A stretch of 11,861 nucleotides of DNA, taken from Crocinitomicaceae bacterium. GTDB taxonomy: Bacteria > Bacteroidota > Bacteroidia > Flavobacteriales_D > Crocinitomicaceae. The stretch is from assembly GCA_023264075.1 (NCBI GenBank), contig JALQTG010000009.1, forward strand, positions 1-11,861. The letters run 5' to 3'. Every line of letters starts with the position of its first letter. Within the stretch, counting starts at the first letter, position 1. The notes under the pieces are model-generated. The model saw nothing but the letters and a program-made list of their open reading frames with translations, was not told the DNA's origin and did no database searches. Position numbers and translations under genes: made by a program. Shown piece after piece: positions 1-6,391 of this stretch.

Positions 1-2043
1 TGCCATGGTCGGCTCCCCTGCGCCCACGCCTCCCCCGGAGGCTTCCTCGCTTGCCTTGGGTTTTCACTTTTTGAAGCGTTTTTCATTCTTCCCTCCCACT
101 TAGCAAGCAAGAAAATTCTTTCTGAACAAAAAACTCTGAACCTTAACTTGTTAAAGGGACTTTCATTTATTGTTGCAGGAATTATCGTTATTTTTATCGG
201 CACTCGTCTTATACCAACAACCTTTAACCTAGGAGCCATTTTGTTTCCTTTCAGCATCATCATTTTAGGAGCTGTAATGGTATTTAATGGATTCTCTAAC
301 TCTCCTGTGGAAAGAAATGTACGAAAAGGTGCTGATGTTTTTATTCGAGGTGTTCGCGATGTTGTGTTTAAAGACCTGGTTACCTTTTTCCTCTCGGAAA
401 AGTATGTGATCCGTGGAAAATATTTCAAACTGCGAAGAATTGCCTTTTACATTCCTTTGATCTTTACGGTAACAACAATAATGCTCTTAGCTGGAGGAAA
501 AATAGGTGCGACCTTCTTTCCGAATATTCCGCCTGATTTCTTTAACATCGAGGTGGCATACACCCCAGGAGATGCTAAGCAGAAAACAAGAGATTTCCTT
601 GCTCTTTCCACACGTATTCTTCTTGAAGAAAATGAGAAAATCAAGGCTGAAACTGGAGATGAGATGATTTCGTATTTTACGAGTAACATCGGATCTACGA
701 TGAATCTTGGTCAATTTGGTAATCATACTGGGATGCTCAATGTTTATTACAACTCAGAAGACGTTGACACACCATTGGACACATTGACCAATCGGGTAAT
801 TAGAAGAATCAATGCACTTCCAGAAGGAAAACTGACCAAAGAATTTTTCGTAGGTGGCTTCAATCGATTTGGTGCTGACGTGGAATTTGGACTATCGTCG
901 GAAGACCCGAAGGAGCTGGACAAAGCTAGAAATCTGTTCAGGGATGAACTTGTAAAAATGGAAGGCATCCAAAACGTGAAAGATAATTTCCCGGACGGAA
1001 AGAGCGAAGTATATGTCGAATTACTTCCACAAGCCGAAATCTACGGTATTGGAAAAGCAGAGGTCGTTGCCCAAATACGGAACGGATTCTTTGGTAGGGA
1101 AGCACAGCGACTTATAATCGGAACGGATGAAGTAAAAGTATGGATTCGTTATCCAGAAAAAGATAGACAGTCACTTGTCGACCTACAAGACATGCGTGTT
1201 AAGACACCTACAGGGATGGCTATTCCATTGAACAAGATTGCGAAATTCACCGTGGGACGCGGACCTGTCAGTTTAAAACGCAGGGACGGAAAGCGGCAAA
1301 TAAAAGTGGATGCTACGTCAAAATACCCTGACTCTGTTGCCGTGTTCAATACCCGCATTAGCGATGAGGTAATACCAAAAATAGCTGCCGTATTCCCAAA
1401 TGTTGAGTTTGCCAAAATGGGACAATTCGAACGGAGTCAAAAAACTGGAAATTCCATGATGTACATGACGATGATTGTGATTGTGGTGATGTGTATTGTT
1501 ATTTCCCTTCATTTCACATCCGTTTTCCAAGCCTTCTTGATACTTCTAGTTATTCCAGCGGGAGTTGCTGGAGCAATTCTTGGACACGGCATTGTCGGAA
1601 TTCCTGTTTCCGTGTTGAGTGTATTCGGTATGATTGCATTACTTGGGGTTTTGATTAATGATGCTGTCGTTTTCTTGGATCGCTATAATCAGTTAATCCT
1701 TGAAGGGTATTCTAGTTGGGATGCGAGTTATGAAGCATCGATATCCCGCTTCAGACCTATTCTTTTAACCACCATTACTACGGTCGCAGGACTCCTACCT
1801 TTAATTGCTGAAAAGAGCATGCAAGCACAGTTTCTCATTCCAATGGCTGTCTCAATTGCTTTTGGGGTGTTGTTTGGAACGCTTTTTATCCTTGGTTTTT
1901 TTCCAGCAGCAATTCTATTTGGAAATGATGTTAAGCGATTCTTTACTTGGTTTTGGAAAGGTAAAAAACCTACACATTTGGAAGTAGAATCCGTTTTAAA
2001 AACACAGAGTCACGTTAATGAAAAAGCCTTTAGAAATGACTAG
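1..2043 (+). CDS. RND-family efflux transporter permease, 5' partial (C-terminal part)
   Basis: Inner-membrane proton/substrate antiporter subunit of a tripartite RND efflux pump, working with the TolC-type protein encoded next. A start at TTG 148 would give 631 residues, but the frame has no stop back to base 1. Bases 70-105 encode an RND-like TM6 end (FEAFFILPSHLA), so I treat the gene as entering from the left, with the first half (TM1-5 and first porter domain) missing. Numbered from the TTG: hydrophobic segments at 4-22 and 28-46, TM7 near 98-116 followed by the typical GGKIGATFFPNIPPDFF stretch, porter/docking domain 120-430, then TM8-12 at about 436-455, 460-479, 487-508, 537-555 and 564-585. 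The LINDAVVFLDRYNQL and RFRPILLTTITTVAGLLPL motifs are characteristic of RND second halves. The two hydrophobic segments before TM7 look additional to the usual 12 helices. Substrate cannot be told. The stop overlaps the next gene by 26 bases, indicating one transcript. The first ~57 bases are probably not native to this gene. Confidence 0.88.
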   Translation, partial: CHGRLPCAHASPGGFLACLGFSLFEAFFILPSHLASKKILSEQKTLNLNLLKGLSFIVAGIIVIFIGTRLIPTTFNLGAILFPFSIIILGAVMVFNGFSNSPVERNVRKGADVFIRGVRDVVFKDLVTFFLSEKYVIRGKYFKLRRIAFYIPLIFTVTTIMLLAGGKIGATFFPNIPPDFFNIEVAYTPGDAKQKTRDFLALSTRILLEENEKIKAETGDEMISYFTSNIGSTMNLGQFGNHTGMLNVYYNSEDVDTPLDTLTNRVIRRINALPEGKLTKEFFVGGFNRFGADVEFGLSSEDPKELDKARNLFRDELVKMEGIQNVKDNFPDGKSEVYVELLPQAEIYGIGKAEVVAQIRNGFFGREAQRLIIGTDEVKVWIRYPEKDRQSLVDLQDMRVKTPTGMAIPLNKIAKFTVGRGPVSLKRRDGKRQIKVDATSKYPDSVAVFNTRISDEVIPKIAAVFPNVEFAKMGQFERSQKTGNSMMYMTMIVIVVMCIVISLHFTSVFQAFLILLVIPAGVAGAILGHGIVGIPVSVLSVFGMIALLGVLINDAVVFLDRYNQLILEGYSSWDASYEASISRFRPILLTTITTVAGLLPLIAEKSMQAQFLIPMAVSIAFGVLFGTLFILGFFPAAILFGNDVKRFFTWFWKGKKPTHLEVESVLKTQSHVNEKAFRND

Positions 2044-3373
2044 AATATATGTAACGCTCGTAGTTGCATGGGCAACCTTTCTTGGATTCTCACAGCAAAA
2101 ACTTTCTGCAGAAGGTGCTGTCATCATTGCATTGGAAAATAATTTCCAAATGCAAATCGCATCGAAACAACTTGAAATAGCAGAAAAGAATAATAAATGG
2201 TCAGAAGCGGGCTTGTTTCCAACAGTGGATTTAGCGGCTACTTTCGGCAACTCTATTATTGACAACACGAACAACCCATTTACGTTTACACCAGGGATAT
2301 TAGCTTCACGACAAATCAATCCTTCCATCAATGCCAATTGGAACCTCTTTGCTGGTCTTGCTGTAAAGATGTCGAAGCAACGCCTGGAACAACTTGAAGA
2401 TCAATCGCGTGGAAACACCATGATTCTGATTGAAAACACAGCATCCGATGTATTGAAAGCATATTACAATGCTTTAGTCCAAGAAATGCGATTAGAGTTA
2501 CTCTCTGAAGTGTATGACCTATCGAAGCAACAAGTTGCTTACGAAGAGGTTAAGCAAGAGTATGGCCAAACCAACAGTCTTGCCCTGATGCAGTTGAACA
2601 ATCAACTTTTCACGGACTCCATCAATGTCATACAGCAACGTATTAATTTCGAAAATGCTTCGCGGAACCTATTGCTATTGATGAATGTTGGTATAGATGA
2701 AATTGAAAACAATCGATTACCTGTGCTTACTGATTCACTCACAAAACTTTTAAATCCGTTTGGTAAAGATGAATTACTCGAGGAAATGCGGTCAAATAAT
2801 CAAAACCTCAAGAATCAACTCATCAATCAAGAACTCACAAAAACCGGGACCCAGCTCCAGCGCTCGTTCTTGTACCCGGTTATTTCCCTTCAATTGGGCG
2901 CGGCCCCCAGCTTTGGATCTTTCCGTTCCATCAGTGGTTCCGTTAATTTGAGTGCAGAGACACAACAAGTGAATTACTTTGGAAATATTTCAGTGCGCTA
3001 CAACCTATTCAACAATTGGAAAAACCAGCGCGCCGTTGAAGTATCAAAAATTCAAGAAGAAATTGCCGCTTTGAGTAGTCAAGATTTTGAACAACAACTA
3101 ACCAATTCGGCCTTGAATTTATATGGGATTTGGGAAGTGCGTAACCAACTTGTCAACCTATCCCAACTTAATGCCACATACGCCCGTCAAGCATTTGAAA
3201 TTGGAAAAGACCGGTATGCCTTGGGAAGCATTAATAGTCTTGAGCTCACCACCTTGCAAAACAACTACCTCAACGCCGCAATGAGTTATTACGACAATCT
3301 GTACCAGCGTATTGATGTATATTTAGAACTCTTCAAGTTGAGCGGGAGACTACAATTGGAGTATACGAAGTAG
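2018..3373 (+). CDS. TolC-family outer membrane efflux protein
   Basis: Outer-membrane channel of the RND pump: a trimeric beta-barrel plus periplasmic alpha-helical tunnel exporting substrates across the outer membrane. It is 451 residues, normal for the family. The N-terminus has a basic region and hydrophobic core (VTLVVAWATFLGFSQQ), consistent with a Sec signal peptide cut near residue 25. The remainder shows the duplicated OEP pattern: an AVIIALENNFQMQIASKQLEIAEKN helix start, a first repeat to about residue 240, and a second repeat containing a YFGNISVRYNLFNNWKNQ strand and a long final helix with a KDRYALGSINSLELTTLQNNYLNA pattern. The family-typical G(x)SxxEL...NxYLNAxxxYxxxLY motif is clear. 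ATG 2018 is chosen because it gives KK/R in the signal n-region. ATG 2036, which overlaps the RND stop by 8 bases, would also leave a signal peptide. No periplasmic adaptor gene is in view; it is presumably upstream of the truncated RND gene. Confidence 0.9.
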   Translation: MKKPLEMTRIYVTLVVAWATFLGFSQQKLSAEGAVIIALENNFQMQIASKQLEIAEKNNKWSEAGLFPTVDLAATFGNSIIDNTNNPFTFTPGILASRQINPSINANWNLFAGLAVKMSKQRLEQLEDQSRGNTMILIENTASDVLKAYYNALVQEMRLELLSEVYDLSKQQVAYEEVKQEYGQTNSLALMQLNNQLFTDSINVIQQRINFENASRNLLLLMNVGIDEIENNRLPVLTDSLTKLLNPFGKDELLEEMRSNNQNLKNQLINQELTKTGTQLQRSFLYPVISLQLGAAPSFGSFRSISGSVNLSAETQQVNYFGNISVRYNLFNNWKNQRAVEVSKIQEEIAALSSQDFEQQLTNSALNLYGIWEVRNQLVNLSQLNATYARQAFEIGKDRYALGSINSLELTTLQNNYLNAAMSYYDNLYQRIDVYLELFKLSGRLQLEYTK

Positions 3374-3528
3374 TTAAAACGTGTTGCAGGTTGAAGGTTG
3401 CACGCTAAATGCCAACCAACATTTTTAGGGGCGAAAAAATTTTGCTTCTACAAATGAAAATAAGCCTACAAACAAAACGAAGTCCTTTTCAACCTAAAAC
3501 CTTCTACCTGCAACAACCTTCGGTTAAC
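3373..3528. repeat. Imperfect long inverted repeat (fold-back) between tolC-type gene and clpP
   Basis: The intergenic region holds two arms that are reverse complements. TGTTGCAGGTTGAAGGTT at 3382-3399 pairs with AACCTTCTACCTGCAACA at 3498-3515, matching 17 of 18 positions. A further short outer match is GTTAA at 3373-3377 with TTAAC at 3524-3528. The loop is about 98 bases and AT-rich. The right arm also carries a short direct repeat, AACCTTC at 3498 and 3515. There is no open reading frame of note and no T-tract after the right arm, so it is not a standard intrinsic terminator. It could be a small dispersed repeat or miniature mobile element remnant, or a structured 3' end for the efflux transcript. 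From memory, GTTGCAGGTTGAAGGTTG-like intergenic repeats are frequent in Bacteroidota genomes, but I could not check copy number. Confidence 0.6.
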
Positions 3529-3617
3529 TAATTTTCAAAATAAAAAAACCATCCATTCCCTCAACTTACCAACCTAATTTATATCTTTATCGTCATTAAC
3601 ATTGAAACTAAAAAATT

Positions 3618-4286
3618 ATGTTCGACAAAAACGAATTTCACAAATACGCTACAAAGCACGTAGGCTTGAGTAGCATGCATTTAAATGGTTATATTGAGTC
3701 TTCTTTAACTCCGTACATCATCGAAGAGCGCCAGCTGAACATGACACAAATGGATGTCTTTTCGCGCTTGATGATGGATAGAATTATTTTCTTGGGAACA
3801 GGGATTAATGATCAAGTTGCGAATATCATCAATGCTCAATTACTATTCTTAGAATCAGTTGACCCAAAAAAGGATATCCAAATCTATTTAAATTCTCCGG
3901 GAGGTGGAGTTTATGCTGGTTTGGGAATTTACGATACGATGCAATACATTAGTCCAGACGTTGCTACAATCTGTACAGGTATGGCGGCATCGATGGGAGC
4001 TGTATTATTGTGCGCCGGAGCAGATGGCAAAAGAACTGCATTGCGTCACTCACGTGTAATGATTCACCAACCACTTGGAGGAGCACAAGGGCAAGCATCC
4101 GATATCGAAATCACAACACGAGAAATTTTAAAGTTAAAAAAGGAGCTTTATGATATCATCGCACACCATTCTAAGCAAGATTTTGACAAAGTAAGCAACG
4201 ATTCAGACCGCGATTACTGGATGACTTCTGAAGAAGCAAAGGCTTACGGTATGGTAGACGAAGTTTTGGTCAGAAAAACAAAATAG
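3618..4286 (+). CDS. clpP: ATP-dependent Clp protease proteolytic subunit
   Basis: Serine peptidase forming the two-ring, 14-subunit chamber that degrades proteins unfolded and fed in by ClpX (next gene). It is 222 residues, close to the family norm with a short N-terminal extension typical of this phylum. The catalytic triad is visible: Ser125 in GMAASMGAV, His150 in RVMIHQPLGG and Asp199 in SDRDYW. The spacings of 25 and 49 residues match those of E. coli ClpP. The oxyanion-region LNSPGGGVYAGLGIYDTM and the C-terminal EEAKAYGMVDEVL are also canonical. ATG 3618 is preceded by an AT-rich leader and no Shine-Dalgarno sequence, as usual for Bacteroidota. It lies 64 bases before clpX, but a promoter and hairpin between them mean the two may be only partly co-transcribed. 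The usual trigger factor gene is not upstream; an efflux operon is. Confidence 0.98.
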   Translation: MFDKNEFHKYATKHVGLSSMHLNGYIESSLTPYIIEERQLNMTQMDVFSRLMMDRIIFLGTGINDQVANIINAQLLFLESVDPKKDIQIYLNSPGGGVYAGLGIYDTMQYISPDVATICTGMAASMGAVLLCAGADGKRTALRHSRVMIHQPLGGAQGQASDIEITTREILKLKKELYDIIAHHSKQDFDKVSNDSDRDYWMTSEEAKAYGMVDEVLVRKTK

Positions 4287-4296
4287 ATTATCTTTG
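4266..4296 (+). promoter_or_regulatory. Predicted clpX promoter (Bacteroidota-type -33/-7)
   Basis: TATCTTTG at 4289-4296 is an exact match to the Bacteroidota -7 consensus TAnnTTTG. TTG at 4266-4268, inside the end of clpP, lies 20 bases upstream, in the right place for the -33 element. Transcription would begin near 4300-4304, giving clpX a leader of roughly 50 bases that contains the hairpin at 4311-4336. This supports clpX being transcribed independently of clpP. It is a sequence match only. Confidence 0.5.
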
Positions 4297-4310
4297 TAAC
4301 GAATAACAAG

Positions 4311-4340
4311 AAAGGTCATCTTCTTAGTTGACCTTTTTTT
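4311..4340 (+). terminator. Intrinsic terminator-like hairpin between clpP and clpX
   Basis: AAAGGTCA (4311-4318) and TGACCTTT (4329-4336) form a perfect 8-bp stem around a 10-base loop, followed by a run of T to 4340. This is the form of a rho-independent terminator for clpP. It ends only 10 bases before the clpX ATG and lies downstream of the predicted clpX promoter, so it could also act on the clpX leader. Confidence 0.7.
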
Positions 4341-4350
4341 GGCACTTTAT

Positions 4351-5583
4351 ATGAGTAAAAAAGAAACTACATGTTCATTTTGCGGACGACCAAGGAGTCA
4401 GGTCCGCATGCTAATTGCTGGGATTTCTGGTCACATATGTGACAGCTGTATAATGCAAGCGCAAGCAATCGTTAAAGAGGAAATTAATGACAACCCTTTA
4501 TCCAAAGAAGAGTTTTCTCCCGTCCAATTGAAAAAGCCTAGTGAAATCAAAGCACACCTAGATGAATATGTTATTGGTCAAGACGACGCAAAAAAGACAC
4601 TTTCTGTTGCCGTGTATAACCATTACAAACGTCTAAATCAGAAAGTTGGAAAAGACGATATTGAGATCGACAAATCGAATGTGGTATTGGTTGGCCGCAC
4701 TGGTACTGGAAAAACGTTACTTGCCAAAACCATTGCTAAAATGTTAAATGTGCCGTTCTGTATTGCAGATGCTACCGTATTGACAGAAGCTGGTTATGTA
4801 GGTGAGGATGTAGAAAGCATTCTATCACGTCTTCTGCAAGCAGCAGATTACAATGCGCAGGCAGCTGAGCGTGGAATTGTTTTCGTAGATGAGATAGATA
4901 AAATTGCACGTAAAAGCGATAACCCTTCGATCACCAGAGATGTATCTGGTGAAGGAGTTCAGCAAGCCCTATTGAAATTATTAGAAGGGAGCGTAGTGAA
5001 CGTTCCACCGCAAGGGGGAAGAAAGCACCCAGAGCAAAAAATGATACAAATTGAGACGAAAAACATTCTCTTCATTTGTGGTGGAGCTTTCGATGGTATT
5101 GAAAAAATTATTGCAGGTCGCGTTAATCGTCAAACAATCGGATTCTCAAGTTCAGTGGAAGAGCGCATTGATGGAGAGAGCCTTCTAAAGTTCATAAATC
5201 CGACAGACTTGAAAACATTTGGTTTGATTCCAGAGCTAATTGGACGTTTCCCTGTATTATCATATCTCGAGCCGTTGAATGCGAAAAGCCTTCGTCGCAT
5301 TTTAACCGAACCTAAAAATGCCCTCATCAAACAATATATTAAGTTATTCGAACTAGACGGAATTGAATTAAAGTTTGAAGGTGAAGCACTTGATTTTATT
5401 GTGAACAAAGCAATTGACTTCAAGTTAGGTGCACGCGGGTTACGCTCCATTTGCGAAGCTATTCTTACCGAAGCTATGTTTGAACTACCTTCAAGTGAAG
5501 AAGTTAAAGAATTTAGAGTAACTCGCACCTACGCAGAAAGTCAATTTGCACGTTCTAAAATGGCTAAATTGAAAGCTGCGTAA
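4351..5583 (+). CDS. clpX: ATP-dependent Clp protease ATP-binding subunit ClpX
   Basis: Hexameric AAA+ unfoldase that recognises tagged substrates, unfolds them with ATP and threads them into ClpP. The gene encodes 410 residues from ATG 4351; a TTG four codons earlier lies against the terminator T-tract and is unlikely. The zinc-binding domain has Cys8, Cys11, Cys30 and Cys33. Walker A GRTGTGKT is at 115-122, pore-1 loop GYVG at 148-151, Walker B VFVDEIDK at 177-184, the RKH loop near 224-226, an IGF tripeptide for docking on ClpP at 263-265, the arginine finger in LIPELIGRF near 299, and sensor 2 GARGLR at 360-365. The second residue of Walker A is Arg where ClpX normally has Pro (GPTGxGKT), a substitution one base change away. 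The remaining motifs are intact, so I expect a working enzyme. Confidence 0.98.
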   Translation: MSKKETTCSFCGRPRSQVRMLIAGISGHICDSCIMQAQAIVKEEINDNPLSKEEFSPVQLKKPSEIKAHLDEYVIGQDDAKKTLSVAVYNHYKRLNQKVGKDDIEIDKSNVVLVGRTGTGKTLLAKTIAKMLNVPFCIADATVLTEAGYVGEDVESILSRLLQAADYNAQAAERGIVFVDEIDKIARKSDNPSITRDVSGEGVQQALLKLLEGSVVNVPPQGGRKHPEQKMIQIETKNILFICGGAFDGIEKIIAGRVNRQTIGFSSSVEERIDGESLLKFINPTDLKTFGLIPELIGRFPVLSYLEPLNAKSLRRILTEPKNALIKQYIKLFELDGIELKFEGEALDFIVNKAIDFKLGARGLRSICEAILTEAMFELPSSEEVKEFRVTRTYAESQFARSKMAKLKAA

Positions 5584-5603
5584 CAAAATGTGCCATTTGT
5601 TAC
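5580..5603. other. Stem-loop overlapping the clpX stop codon
   Basis: GTAACAAAATG (5580-5590) and CATTTGTTAC (5594-5603) are complementary apart from one extra A in the left arm, with a 3-base TGC loop. The stem includes the clpX stop codon. No T-run follows, so it is a poor intrinsic terminator. It could stabilise the clpX 3' end or serve as a binding site for a regulator of the next operon. Confidence 0.4.
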
Positions 5604-5626
5604 AACTAATTGGTTCAAACATTCGT

Positions 5627-5634
5627 TATATTTG
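5627..5634 (+). promoter_or_regulatory. Possible -7 box for the MbnP/MbnH-like operon
   Basis: TATATTTG matches TAnnTTTG exactly and ends 4 bases before ATG 5639. No well-spaced TTG is present: TTG at 5610-5612 is 14 bases upstream and TTTG at 5596-5599 is 27. If active, the transcript would begin at or beside the start codon and be leaderless. Weak without experimental support. Confidence 0.35.
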
Positions 5635-5638
5635 GAGT

Positions 5639-6388
5639 ATGAAGCAGTTATACTTTTTATTTGCATTAGGCACAATAGGATTGACGGGATGTAAAGATGA
5701 TGCATTGCAAGAACCACAAACTCCTATTGACAAAGTTCGTTTGGAGTTAACCACGCACTATGACGGTGTACCATTTGACTTAAATACCATCCATCAAACC
5801 CAAGAAGGATACAGTGTTCAATTTACCAAATTGAATTTCATCTTAACGAACCTAAAGAATGGATCTGAAATCCTTTCAGATGCAGCGGTATATAAATTTG
5901 AAAACAACCCAACATTAATATGGGAGGGACCTGGAGATTTCACAAAGTTCAGTGCCCTAACAGGAAACGTTGGTGTTGGCCCGGATGAAAATCATGTAGA
6001 TCCTGCAGGACTTGCATTAACCAACCCATTGAACATTCAGAATGCTGGCGACATGCATTGGGGATGGAATCCCGGTTACATTTTTTTGATGGTGGAGGGG
6101 AAAGCAGATACTACAGCCACACAAACAGGTGTATTCGATATGAATTTTCTGTATCACGTAGGAATGGATCCGCTATTGCGCGATATCACATTTTCAAATC
6201 TAACGTGGACAAAAGTGAACGATTCGTTGCATTCAGCCACGCTATCATTGGATATGTCTAAAATCTTCAACGGGACAAACCATAATGTAGACATCAAACT
6301 TGAGCGCACCTCGCATACAATGCCTGGTCAGGAACCATTGAGCACGAAAATTATTGAAAATTTTGTTGAAGGATTAACTGGACAATAA
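5639..6388 (+). CDS. MbnP-like copper-binding lipoprotein
   Basis: The product is 249 residues from ATG 5639. An in-frame ATG at 5588 would put 17 uncharged or mixed residues before the signal peptide, and it precedes the predicted promoter. A lipoprotein signal, MKQLYFLFALGTIGLTGC, has Cys18 as the lipidated residue. The body resembles the MbnP-like family: an N-terminal beta strand (VRLELTTHYDGVPFDL), then VQFTKLNFILTNL, the signature DMHWGWNPGYIFLMVEG at 138-154, NFLYHVG near 169-175 and a C-terminal HTMPG at 226-230. In the family, MbnP binds Cu(I) after a conserved Trp is oxidised to kynurenine by the partner di-heme enzyme MbnH. Trp141 and Trp143 lie in the signature and are the candidate residues by inference. 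A MauG/MbnH-like gene follows after 3 bases, which strongly supports the assignment. Metal bound and physiological role are not shown by sequence. Confidence 0.82.
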   Translation: MKQLYFLFALGTIGLTGCKDDALQEPQTPIDKVRLELTTHYDGVPFDLNTIHQTQEGYSVQFTKLNFILTNLKNGSEILSDAAVYKFENNPTLIWEGPGDFTKFSALTGNVGVGPDENHVDPAGLALTNPLNIQNAGDMHWGWNPGYIFLMVEGKADTTATQTGVFDMNFLYHVGMDPLLRDITFSNLTWTKVNDSLHSATLSLDMSKIFNGTNHNVDIKLERTSHTMPGQEPLSTKIIENFVEGLTGQ

Positions 6389-6391
6389 CAC

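Noticed and set aside
1996..2337. 113-codon open frame on the minus strand across the RND/tolC junction
   Set aside because: Antisense to two well supported genes, with no recognisable motif.
3582..3589. TATCTTTA as a clpP -7 promoter box
   Set aside because: The last base of the consensus is wrong and no TTG is found at the proper spacing, so I did not list it, although a promoter must exist in this area.
4339..4350. TTG start for clpX four codons upstream of ATG 4351
   Set aside because: It lies in the T-tract of the terminator and adds residues not seen in ClpX. ATG 4351 gives the normal MSKKE...C start.
5130..5528. 132-codon open frame on the minus strand inside clpX
   Set aside because: Antisense shadow of a strongly conserved gene, with low-complexity Ser/Asn-rich translation and no family features.
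5588..5638. Longer N-terminus for the MbnP-like protein from ATG 5588
   Set aside because: It places 17 residues before a clean lipoprotein signal and starts upstream of the likely promoter box, inside the stem-loop at the clpX stop.
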